From Chitinophagaceae bacterium (GTDB taxonomy: Bacteria; Bacteroidota; Bacteroidia; Chitinophagales; Chitinophagaceae), in contig JAEUVD010000018.1 in NCBI GenBank assembly GCA_016787065.1, forward strand, positions 186,001 to 250,000: 64,000 nt of DNA, written 5' to 3'. The notes under the pieces were generated by a model. It searched no databases. It saw only the letters and a list, made by a program, of their open reading frames with translations, and was not told the origin of the DNA. The position numbers and the translations under genes are program-made. This document shows positions 56,831-64,000 of the stretch, piece by piece; position 1 is the stretch's first letter; each line of letters opens with the position of its first letter.

Positions 56831-57034
56831 ATTGTTTGCGATCTTTTCAGTATTGAAAAGAATTTAAAGTTGAAAAAAGTATGTGATTACGTTTTTATTT
56901 GAAGTAAAAGATTGAATGATTTTGACGTGTGCAACAAATAATCCAGAAATCTTTTACGATGCAAGGTTACGATGCAAAATTTATTTCAACAAAAAAAATC
57001 TTTTTCTTAAAAGCTTATCATTCGAAGTTAATCG

Positions 57035-58486
57035 CTATTTGTACATCACACTATAAGGATCAGAACTCAGCTCAAAGGCTTCCACAACCGTTTTATACGT
57101 TTTTAAATCAATAACCGTATAATACCCATTGCGGCCACTACACCCTGAAACATGATGCGGTGCGGGCCCCGAAGGGTCGGCATTTCTACTGGCTATATAG
57201 AGTAAATTATGTTCTTCATCAACAATTAATCCATGGGGTTGAAACAAGTTTGCATAAATTACATGCTCAACAGCATACGTTGTCGGATTGATACAATACA
57301 CACTGCCACGATAGAAATTATTCACTTGATCAACATCCTCCTGACAACCTACATAGATCATCGACTTATCTTTATTCCAAGCCATTTCTAAGGGGTATTT
57401 TCCAACCGGAATTACAGCCACAAGGGTATCCATTTTTCGATCCATTACACGCACTTCATTGCTAGCCTGACAAGTTACAAAGTAATGACTTTCATCTTTA
57501 TCAAAGCTCACTTCATGCGGATCAAGCAGAAAAGGAATGGTAACCGGATTTTGTCCTTTTTGAATTGAAATTGGTTCCAATGAAAATTGTTTTGGCACAT
57601 AGCGATAAATCATATTTCCAAAATTCGCGGTGATGTAAATGGTATCACCGGAATTAGAAACTGCAATGCCATGCGGATTGCTTAACAAGCCAGGTTCGGA
57701 GAGCATAGATTTAACCGTAAGCGTGGTTAAATCTACGATTACTAATTTTCCGTTAGGTGAAAGATCAGAAACAAAAGCAGTTTTACTATCGCTTGAAATA
57801 CGTACCACATTCCATGAACCTTGTCCGATATTAACCTCACCCGTCAACTTATCGGTTACCGCATCATACTGCTGTAAAAAGGTTCCATTTACAAAGCAAG
57901 CATACCAGTGTTTTCCATCCGGAGCTAGTTGCAACATGTGTGGTAATTCAATGATGTTTTGATCGTGCCCAACGGTAATATTTCGCATGATCACTTTTGA
58001 TTCCGCGTCGATGACACTCACTAAATCGCAACCTTGGTTAGATACATAAATCTTTCGTCGGGTTTGAGGATTAGCAGAAAAAGGAATATTTCCATTTCTA
58101 TCCGGACAACCGGCTAAAATCCAATTTCGAAATAAAGTTACTTCGTCGAAGGTTAGCGGATCGGCGTTTAAAGGCATGGTTGGCGTTGATTGCAAACCAA
58201 GTTCGGTGTAGGTATTGATAAACTGAAGTAAGGACGATTGATTTACCGCAAACGGAATTACCGAGGCGCCGCTATGCCCCCCTTTTAATAAGCTAGCCAT
58301 GGAACTAAGATTAAGCTCGCTGGCTAGTAAATAGCTCTCTTGATTATGGCATCCAGAGGTAGCACATTTAGTTGTTAGAATATCTCCTATAGCATCGGGA
58401 TAACCGGTTTCTTCCACATAAGGATCTTTTTTACATCCTAAAAACATCACGAGGCCCAAAAGCACCAATACGATTTTGTATTGCAT
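57035..58486 (-). CDS. Lipoprotein with cytochrome c-like domain and YVTN-type beta-propeller
   Basis: 483 aa. The lipoprotein signal MQYKIVLVLLGLVMFLGCKK has lipidated Cys18. Residues about 30-135 form a cytochrome-like domain whose heme site is CATSGCH (41-47), a CX4CH motif in place of the usual CX2CH. The rest is a seven-bladed propeller with repeated units such as RRKIYVSNQGCDLVSVIDAE, KTAFVSDLSPNGKLVIVDL, DTIYITANFGNMIYRYVP and HYFVTCQASNEVRVMDRK. It probably sits in the periplasm or on the surface. Substrate and electron partner are unknown. Confidence 0.82.
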   Translation of the reverse strand: MQYKIVLVLLGLVMFLGCKKDPYVEETGYPDAIGDILTTKCATSGCHNQESYLLASELNLSSMASLLKGGHSGASVIPFAVNQSSLLQFINTYTELGLQSTPTMPLNADPLTFDEVTLFRNWILAGCPDRNGNIPFSANPQTRRKIYVSNQGCDLVSVIDAESKVIMRNITVGHDQNIIELPHMLQLAPDGKHWYACFVNGTFLQQYDAVTDKLTGEVNIGQGSWNVVRISSDSKTAFVSDLSPNGKLVIVDLTTLTVKSMLSEPGLLSNPHGIAVSNSGDTIYITANFGNMIYRYVPKQFSLEPISIQKGQNPVTIPFLLDPHEVSFDKDESHYFVTCQASNEVRVMDRKMDTLVAVIPVGKYPLEMAWNKDKSMIYVGCQEDVDQVNNFYRGSVYCINPTTYAVEHVIYANLFQPHGLIVDEEHNLLYIASRNADPSGPAPHHVSGCSGRNGYYTVIDLKTYKTVVEAFELSSDPYSVMYK

Positions 58487-58490
58487 AGAA

Positions 58491-58498
58491 CAAATATA
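58491..58498 (-). promoter_or_regulatory. Promoter -7-like box of the cytochrome/propeller gene
   Basis: TATATTTG on the minus strand, an exact TAnnTTTG match, ends 4 nt before ATG 58486. It partly overlaps the T-run of the upstream terminator. Confidence 0.5.
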
Positions 58499-58524
58499 AA
58501 AAAAACTGCCGGTAAAACCGGCAG
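58498..58524 (-). terminator. Intrinsic terminator of the gene at 58552-60810
   Basis: On the minus strand CTGCCGGT pairs with ACCGGCAG around TTT and runs into eight Ts. It lies 28 nt after the stop codon of the upstream gene, and the next gene's promoter box begins in its tail. Confidence 0.93.
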
Positions 58525-58551
58525 CCTTGAAGTACTAATGTAAATTCAAAT

Positions 58552-60810
58552 TTACTGTTTAAGCAATTTGATAGTTTCTTCTGTTCGGTTTGCCGGATCC
58601 GAGAGGTGAACAAAATAAATTCCTGTCGGAAGATAAGACAGTCCGGCAATTGGAATGGTTTGTTCTCCTCCTTGATGTTCGTGAACAATTTTCTTGATAG
58701 CGCGGCCATACATATCCCGTAAAGTAATTTCTAAACCGCCTGCTAAGTCGGCATTGTATCGAATAGTAATATGTTCAGTAAATGGAGAAGGGAATACCTC
58801 AAGATTAGCATGTTGTATTGGGTTTTCAATTCGAATAATTTCAGTGTAAGCAAACTGACCATTCATATCAACCACTTTCAAACGATAGTAATTTAATTCC
58901 AGAGGAGCTTCATCTAAACGTTGGTATTCCACAATACCGGTTTCACCCGCACCTGAAACTTCCACCATACGTTCAAACGTAACGCCATCAGCACTTCGTT
59001 CAAGGATATAAGACTGCACATTCGTTTCATTTTCTACAGTCCAAAATAAGGAATTAGTGCGGTTTTGATTGCAATGTCCGCTAAACGAAATGGATTCTAT
59101 AGGTAATGCCAAATTTTGTACTTTATTGGAGAATACACCCGGACTTAAATTATAAAAAGAACCTGTATTTGTTTCTTGAAGTTTAACCGCCTTTACCATA
59201 TAAACAGCTTGTGCATCAAAGGAAGTTATATCCGTATAAAAATTGTCGGTTATATATTCCGGTGTGAGTAAGGTAAAATTGTCGTTTTCGCTTGAAGCCT
59301 TGTAAACAAAATAGCCTAATACACCTGATTCAGGGGAATGCGACCATTGTAAATTTGTTTGTTGAGAGGCTTCGGAAGGAAATGCAAGGAGATTGCTCGG
59401 CGCTCTAAACATATACATGCGTAGTGTTGGATCACCTTGAAGATTTTGATGAACCTGTCCGGAATAAAATCCTTTAGGAAAATAAGTTGACGTGTTATTT
59501 ACGGAGCTGATATAACTATATCCGATAGGTTCACCTAACGACATGCTATGCAAAAACCAATTAGGTCTTCCGCCCCAAATACTTACCAAAGTAGAAGAAG
59601 GACTAGCTATTGGGGCACGCAAAAAATTATTCTGATTATCCCAGTCGCCGAAATAGCTACCATAGAGCATGGTAAAAATACTTTCAATTTTATCGGTTTT
59701 GAAGCTTGATGTTGAACCGATTCCTTGTGCGGTTGTGTAGGTTCCGCCACCACAGGCATAACTCCAGATATAAGAATTGTCTTTCAGTGTGGTAAAGTAA
59801 TCACCATTTTGCACTTGGGTAGCTCCAAATAAATTGCCAAAATTTCGGTAGCCATTTTGAGCAAAGGCTTCACCTGAGAAAAAGCCAAAATTATCTTGAA
59901 CCATACCTCGGTATTGAACCACCTTTTGAGCAGAACGATACACGTGATTCTTAACTAAATATTGCTTAAACAAAGCAACATCATCAGTGCTTATGCTTGG
60001 CATATTAAATACATCAATACGGCCTACAAATAACCGAACAGAGTTTGTTCCGCCAATAACACTTATATCATATTTACCATCTCCAATAGTATTATGGTTT
60101 CGAACATCGGTTGCGGAAATGGTTTGAATAGAAACATCATTCCAGTTTGCCGTTGCACTCACATCGCCATAATACATATCGGATGGCCATGCACCTTGAT
60201 GGTCGGGATGGGCATCGGGAGCGATATTACCGCTATAGGGAACCGGAATATGACCGAGAAGAATTACCCCTTTTAAACCAGATGGATTGAGCGAGTAAGC
60301 AGTGTTAATTAGGGCTTTAACGGAAGCAACAGACTGTGTTCGATTTACATATTCGGTTTTTACCTTCCAGCCCTCTTTAATTAAATCACGACGGTATTCG
60401 TTTAATTCGTTTTGGGCAGCGAGCTTGTACGTATTATCTACAATCAAAAGAACCTCCCCTTGCTGATGCACGGCGGGTAACTCTTTGCCGGCATAGAGGT
60501 AGCCGGAAATACCGGTATTATTAGCACTTTGCACGCAATATTCATAAGCACTTCCCTTTGTTGTAGTTACATCTAAAAAGGAGTTTTGTGTAGCGGGTAA
60601 ATTAGTGGCTATCGTGGTAAAGTTCTTCTCCGATCGACTCTTACGAAGCACTTTATAGGTTGCAACATGACTTAATGGAGTCCATGTCAAAAGGGTTCCA
60701 GAATTATACACTTGCGCAGTAATCGTTATAACAAGGTCGGAAGCCGTTGTTTGCGCCTGACTTTTAAGAAAAAAGCCGCATAACAGAAAGAGAGTAGTGA
60801 TTTTTCTCAT
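58552..60810 (-). CDS. T9SS-secreted protein with gingipain (C25)-like region
   Basis: 752 aa with signal peptide MRKITTLFLLCGFFLKSQAQ. An FN3-like domain covers about 25-115. Residues about 118-470 resemble the caspase-like C25 fold: EVLLIVDNTYKLAAQNELNE, GLKGVILLGHIPVPYSGN, AWPSDMYYGDVSA and SYIWSYACGGGTYTTAQGIG. His in LLGHIP and Cys in SYACGGG are candidates for a catalytic dyad, but the alignment is uncertain and it could be an inactive relative. A second FN3-like domain (about 480-570), a further beta domain and a T9SS sorting domain (VFPSPFTEHITIRYNADL to TGIYFVHLSDPANR) follow. The gene has its own terminator. Confidence 0.82.
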   Translation of the reverse strand: MRKITTLFLLCGFFLKSQAQTTASDLVITITAQVYNSGTLLTWTPLSHVATYKVLRKSRSEKNFTTIATNLPATQNSFLDVTTTKGSAYEYCVQSANNTGISGYLYAGKELPAVHQQGEVLLIVDNTYKLAAQNELNEYRRDLIKEGWKVKTEYVNRTQSVASVKALINTAYSLNPSGLKGVILLGHIPVPYSGNIAPDAHPDHQGAWPSDMYYGDVSATANWNDVSIQTISATDVRNHNTIGDGKYDISVIGGTNSVRLFVGRIDVFNMPSISTDDVALFKQYLVKNHVYRSAQKVVQYRGMVQDNFGFFSGEAFAQNGYRNFGNLFGATQVQNGDYFTTLKDNSYIWSYACGGGTYTTAQGIGSTSSFKTDKIESIFTMLYGSYFGDWDNQNNFLRAPIASPSSTLVSIWGGRPNWFLHSMSLGEPIGYSYISSVNNTSTYFPKGFYSGQVHQNLQGDPTLRMYMFRAPSNLLAFPSEASQQTNLQWSHSPESGVLGYFVYKASSENDNFTLLTPEYITDNFYTDITSFDAQAVYMVKAVKLQETNTGSFYNLSPGVFSNKVQNLALPIESISFSGHCNQNRTNSLFWTVENETNVQSYILERSADGVTFERMVEVSGAGETGIVEYQRLDEAPLELNYYRLKVVDMNGQFAYTEIIRIENPIQHANLEVFPSPFTEHITIRYNADLAGGLEITLRDMYGRAIKKIVHEHQGGEQTIPIAGLSYLPTGIYFVHLSDPANRTEETIKLLKQ

Positions 60811-60811
60811 G

Positions 60812-60832
60812 ATCCAATAATTTCTATTGGAT
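60812..60832. promoter_or_regulatory. Inverted repeat directly before the C25-like gene start
   Basis: ATCCAATA and TATTGGAT form a perfect 8-bp stem with a 5-nt loop, beginning 2 nt before the ATG of the minus-strand gene. It could be a 5' UTR hairpin that controls translation or an operator for a dimeric regulator. Confidence 0.5.
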
Positions 60833-61088
60833 TGTAGGCAATGAATATGCCAATAACATCTATTTACCTAAATATCAGTTCTTTATAATTGTTTTTTATA
60901 ATGTATTCTTTTTCATTCATTATTTTTTGAATTGAATTTCAATTATTTAAGAATTTACATGGAATTATGTTTAAATTATTAATTATTAATATATTATAAA
61001 AATAAATAGAAATACTGGGCTTTGGATACGGTATTTAGAAGTGGGAAGTTTCGGTTAGTGGTTGTTCGGATGTTTTAGGATATAATTG

Positions 61089-61096
61089 TACTTTTA
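61089..61096 (+). promoter_or_regulatory. Promoter -7-like box before the TPR protein gene
   Basis: TACTTTTA ends 4 nt before ATG 61101. It fits TAnnTTT(G/A) and predicts a leaderless transcript for this gene, with secG following in the same unit. Confidence 0.45.
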
Positions 61097-61100
61097 CGGG

Positions 61101-62102
61101 ATGGAGGCAAAAACACTCGTTAGCAGACTAAAAAACCCATATCAACTTATAGAGGATACCTCAGAGCAATGGAGCGCAGTAGCAAAGGAGTATCCGTTTT
61201 TTGCTCACGTACAGTTTTTGTCGTATGCGCAGCAAAAGCTTGAAGGCAAAGATGTTTCTATTCGATCCTTATCGCCATTCAAACAGAATCCGATAAAAAT
61301 GTTGCAATTTCTTCATCGAATCGACCATCCGGAAACGGGGAGTGAAACGCTTGCCAATGATACTTGGGAAGATACTCATTCGATGTTATTAGATGAGGCG
61401 TCGCAGGAAAAACAGGAACCAATTATGCAGGAAGCTATAACAGCCTCCACCGAAATAAATGAAACTCAGTTGGCAGAAGTAGAAGATATGGTTACAGAAC
61501 AAAGTAATGCCGTAGACGATGTATTTGATGTAGAAGCGTCGATTCAGGAAAAGGAAGAATTACATGACGTTGCTTTTGCGGAAACGGAGATAGAACGCAT
61601 ACCTGAAACAGCGGCTTTACCTGATATTAAGGATGACCTTTCCGATTCAGAACAAAACAAAGAAACCGCAAATGAGGTCATCGTAATAAATGAAAACATG
61701 GGTGTTGATTTAATGGAAACAGACGATTCCGTACCCGACGATAAATCGTTAATGGTTATGATGAGTTTCATGGATTGGCTTCACCATTTCAGATCAAAAA
61801 CCCAAGCCGAACAAGAAGAAGAACGGGAAAAAAAGGCACTCAAAACGGCCTGGCAAAAAGAAAAATTAAGTGCCATTGTAGAGGAGGAAGAGGAAGAAAT
61901 TCCAGAGAATATTTTCAAGCAAGCAATGGAATCAATTAGTTTGGAAACGACCCTGATATCTGAATCGCTAGCGAAATTATTGGCCAAACAAGGTAAAACC
62001 GATAAAGCCATTGAAATGTATAAAAAATTAAGTTTGCGCAATCCTGAAAAAAGTGCTTACTTTGCCGACCTCATTAAAGAAATTCATTTAAACAATAATT
62101 AA
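61101..62102 (+). CDS. Acidic protein with C-terminal TPR-like helix pair, operon partner of secG
   Basis: 333 aa from ATG 61101, which starts MEAKTLVSRLKNPYQL. The N-terminal part (about 1-75) is globular. Residues about 80-220 are very acidic and low in complexity, probably disordered. FMDWLHHFRSKTQAEQEEER near 230 starts a helical region. The C-terminus has a TPR-like unit (LAKLLAKQGKTDKAIEMYKK and LSLRNPEKSAYFADLIKEI). No signal peptide. Only 2 nt separate its stop from secG, so co-expression is almost certain; I recall this pair as recurrent in Bacteroidota. Function unknown. Confidence 0.78.
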   Translation: MEAKTLVSRLKNPYQLIEDTSEQWSAVAKEYPFFAHVQFLSYAQQKLEGKDVSIRSLSPFKQNPIKMLQFLHRIDHPETGSETLANDTWEDTHSMLLDEASQEKQEPIMQEAITASTEINETQLAEVEDMVTEQSNAVDDVFDVEASIQEKEELHDVAFAETEIERIPETAALPDIKDDLSDSEQNKETANEVIVINENMGVDLMETDDSVPDDKSLMVMMSFMDWLHHFRSKTQAEQEEEREKKALKTAWQKEKLSAIVEEEEEEIPENIFKQAMESISLETTLISESLAKLLAKQGKTDKAIEMYKKLSLRNPEKSAYFADLIKEIHLNNN

Positions 62103-62104
62103 TT

Positions 62105-62491
62105 ATGGCTCTCTTTTTTATTCTTATTATATTGACTTGTGCTGTTCTCGCTTTTTTTGTTTTAATACAAAATCCTAAAGGAGGCGGTTTAGCTGGTTCT
62201 TTTAGTGGATTAGGCACCCAAATGATGGGTGCTAAACAAAGTACGGATGCCGTAGAAAAAGCTACTTGGATTGCTTCGGCTTGTTTGTTAGTTTTTGTTT
62301 TGGTATCTTTTGTAATGAGTCCGAAAGGAAACGAAAATGGTACACAAAAAACCCGTTCTGAACAGGTTAATCGTGGCGCCCAATCCATGCCTGCAGCTCC
62401 GAAACCGGCTCCTGCGCAAGCACCTGCTCCTGCTCCTGCACAAGGTCAGAGCGCCCCAGCTCAATCTACGCCTGCTCCGCAAGGAAATTAA
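62105..62491 (+). CDS. secG: Preprotein translocase subunit SecG
   Basis: 128-aa inner-membrane subunit of the SecYEG channel. The family pattern is clear: first helix LFFILIILTCAVLAFFVLIQ, then NPKGGGLAGSFSGLGTQMMGAKQSTDAVEKATW, then second helix SACLLVFVLVSFVM. A tail of about 50 aa (residues 78-128) rich in Ala, Pro and Gln is added, as in many Bacteroidota SecG proteins. A strong terminator follows. Confidence 0.95.
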   Translation: MALFFILIILTCAVLAFFVLIQNPKGGGLAGSFSGLGTQMMGAKQSTDAVEKATWIASACLLVFVLVSFVMSPKGNENGTQKTRSEQVNRGAQSMPAAPKPAPAQAPAPAPAQGQSAPAQSTPAPQGN

Positions 62492-62513
62492 ACATATTGA
62501 CTAGTTTCAGTCG

Positions 62514-62539
62514 AGCCTTCCGAATGGAAGGCTTTTTTA
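62514..62539 (+). terminator. Intrinsic terminator of secG
   Basis: AGCCTTCC (62514-62521) pairs with GGAAGGCT (62526-62533) around GAAT and is followed by a T-run. It lies 23 nt after the secG stop. Confidence 0.92.
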
Positions 62540-62572
62540 TTTCAAATAAGTACTGGATGATTTTCCATCCAT

Positions 62573-62830
62573 AAAAAAAAGCAACCTGCTGGGGTTGCTT
62601 ATTTCTCTGATATGAATGAAAATTCGAGTAAAGAAACCTACTATCTACAAACTTTACTCGCGTGTTTAGTAGACAACAATCATGCCAAAGGCTGAAAGCC
62701 CGATAAAAAAATAGTATCATCCGAGATTATTTTTTACCCCCATAGCCGGTATGGTTACTGCATGGAGAATAATGCCTGCCTCTACTCCACTATGGAGCAT
62801 ATATCGTATAAGATTACTGTCATCCGATAA
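62573..62830 (-). ncRNA. Possible small RNA ending in an intrinsic terminator
   Basis: The 511-bp gap between secG and the TPR membrane gene has no coding frame. On the minus strand it ends in a terminator: AAGCAACC pairs with GGTTGCTT (62579-62600) before eight Ts. Upstream lie two more perfect stems, CGAGTAAAG/CTTTACTCG (62625-62633 and 62652-62660, 18-nt loop) and CTCCA/TGGAG (62785-62797), plus a GGGCTTTCAGCC hairpin near 62691. A structured RNA such as a 6S-like or other small RNA could explain this. The alternative is a 400-nt 3' UTR of the gene at 63003. The 5' end given here is a guess; no known RNA family was recognised. Confidence 0.35.
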
Positions 62831-63002
62831 AAACAAAACTCAATTATTATCTTCATTTACAACGTAAGAATCGATCATCATACGTGATTTAGAAGTAAGG
62901 TGACATACCGAAAAAGGACAACGAATCTTAAAAATTGTAATAAATATGCACGCTTAATTAACTCAGAACAGGATATAAAAAGCAAAACTTATAGAGCATC
63001 GC

Positions 63003-64000
63003 CTATTTTAGTTTACCCTGTGCCTGCATCATTAAATTAGAAACTACAGGATCGTTAAAGCCATAGCGTTGATAAAGAGATGCAAAACGAATAACTTCTT
63101 CAGGTTGACTTTTAGCAGAATAAGCAATAACCATATTCTTGAGCGTAAGTTCATTATTCTCTTGGAGCTGCAAAGACTTTTTAAAATAAAAGATAGCAGA
63201 GTCCGGCAGGTTTGATTTGGCATATAAGGAACCAAGATTGTTAAGTGCCATTACATTATCGGGGTGTGAAGCAATACTTTGCTTATAGAGTGATTTTGCT
63301 TTTTCCAGATCGCCCTGCATACTTCGAATCATTCCCAGTTTAAAAGCTGCCTGATAATTATCGGGAAAGAGTTTCAAGCTTTTTTCAAAATAACCAATGG
63401 ATGCACTTACCAAACTATCTTGTTCCGCTTTGTTGCTTGTGGCTTGTGCCTTATTCATAAGTTCTGTGGCGTAGCCGGCATTAACCCGGGTACTATTGGG
63501 AGCATGTTGAGCGGCAGTTTCAAACAAGGTAAAATTGTCGACCCAAGTAGCACTAACCTTGGATGTCATGAAGGTAAATACAACAATTACAATGGCTAGT
63601 CCGCTAGTTGCTATTAGATTTATTTTAGGAGATATATTCCAGTTACCTATCCAGAAAATAATAGCAACTAGAGCGAGAATAAAACCAAACGAAGGCAGGA
63701 ATAAAAAACGTTCTGCTAAGGTGGTTCCATTTAAAAAGAATATATTAGAAACCGGAGCCAAGCAAATGGCGAATAATGCAATTCCAAAACTTATCACAGG
63801 TTGTTTTCTCCAAAAAAAGAAAAATGAGCCAATACAAACTAGGATACACAAGAGGGAAAGATATGGCGTGAAAGAGGTAAGGTTAGTTACCGGAATCTGA
63901 CTATACGAATAATCCCAGGTTAGTGAAACCGGGTATAGCATCAAACGGAAATAAGTAAGTAAAATGGTTAGTCGTGTTGCTAGTTGCTCACCGAATCCTT
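63003..64000 (-). CDS. Membrane protein with C-terminal TPR repeats, partial (5' end outside window)
   Basis: The frame stays open to the right edge, so at least 332 aa are visible and the N-terminus is missing. The leftover reads GFGEQLATRLTILLTYFRLM then LYPVSLTWDYSYSQIP, which resembles the loop of DUF1736/TMTC-type proteins (related to GT-C mannosyltransferases). Four helices follow, including NGTTLAERFLFLPSFGFILALV. About five TPR units make up the C-terminus (for example SIGYFEKSLKLFPDNYQAAF, LGMIRSMQGDLEKAKSLYKQ and NLGSLYAKSNLPDSAIFYFK). It may modify or assemble surface proteins; this is inference. Confidence 0.82.
   Translation of the reverse strand, partial: GFGEQLATRLTILLTYFRLMLYPVSLTWDYSYSQIPVTNLTSFTPYLSLLCILVCIGSFFFFWRKQPVISFGIALFAICLAPVSNIFFLNGTTLAERFLFLPSFGFILALVAIIFWIGNWNISPKINLIATSGLAIVIVVFTFMTSKVSATWVDNFTLFETAAQHAPNSTRVNAGYATELMNKAQATSNKAEQDSLVSASIGYFEKSLKLFPDNYQAAFKLGMIRSMQGDLEKAKSLYKQSIASHPDNVMALNNLGSLYAKSNLPDSAIFYFKKSLQLQENNELTLKNMVIAYSAKSQPEEVIRFASLYQRYGFNDPVVSNLMMQAQGKLK

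Larger units (their letters stand above)
60811..61100. other. Divergent regulatory gap
   Basis: Very AT-rich 290-bp gap between the divergent C25-like and TPR protein genes. It contains a perfect inverted repeat at the left edge and a promoter-like box at the right edge. No gene or RNA was recognised. Confidence 0.5.

Noticed and set aside
62466..62720. 84-aa minus-strand frame over the secG terminator
   Set aside because: It crosses two terminators and overlaps the secG 3' end; no protein-like features.

Overview
The window comes from a low-GC (about 40 percent by eye) member of the Bacteroidota. The support is consistent: six secreted proteins with type IX secretion (T9SS) C-terminal sorting domains, promoter-like TAnnTTTG boxes just upstream of start codons, almost no Shine-Dalgarno sequences, a Rho factor with a long basic/acidic N-terminal extension, and a fused E1 alpha/beta 2-oxoacid dehydrogenase. 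No rRNA, tRNA, CRISPR array, phage, integron or insertion sequence was seen. Both ends cut a gene: a Rossmann-fold oxidoreductase on the left and a membrane/TPR protein on the right.

Region by region. 1-5.9 kb: minus-strand genes for the partial oxidoreductase, Mfd (its stop codon lies in a hairpin at the edge of a 25-bp tandem repeat), a LysE-type exporter, a beta-barrel protein and an L,D-transpeptidase lipoprotein. 5.9-10.1 kb: BirA diverges from an RsfS-FtsH-LUD cluster. 10.2-14.1 kb: a cytochrome c lipoprotein on a serine tether, RecJ, an ABC-2 permease and a barrel protein. 14.3-21.5 kb: small membrane proteins, a signal-less metal/cobalamin-type binding protein overlapping a GT39-like membrane protein, a coiled-coil exported protein, a flippase with a TTG start and an APC permease. 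21.5-33.4 kb: an accessory surface-protein block (propeller lipoprotein, Cys-repeat T9SS protein, two related fibre-like proteins flanking another T9SS protein), with noncoding gaps that carry dispersed and tandem repeats. 33.7-36.5 kb: a membrane pyrophosphatase fused to a Cys-rich linker and an OmpA-like domain. 36.8-44.2 kb: two paralogous giant GEVED/T9SS proteins. 44.5-46.3 kb: a bestrophin followed by an LCIB-type carbonic anhydrase. 46.3-64 kb: NAD synthetase, a one-domain asparaginase-like protein, another T9SS protein, the E1 fusion, a methyltransferase, Rho, a cytochrome/beta-propeller lipoprotein, a gingipain-fold-like T9SS protein, a TPR protein with SecG, a possible small RNA, and the partial TPR membrane protein.

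The most interesting points are the two-gene bestrophin plus LCIB-type carbonic anhydrase unit, which looks like a bacterial counterpart of a pairing known from the algal CO2-concentrating mechanism, and the pyrophosphatase-OmpA fusion, which would tie an ion pump to the cell wall. Other leads are an unnamed C-terminal domain shared by the two fibre-like proteins, a palindromic dispersed repeat plus 61-bp tandem repeats between surface-protein genes, and several genes whose promoter boxes sit so close to the ATG that leaderless mRNAs are predicted. All family assignments were made by reading motifs without database searches.
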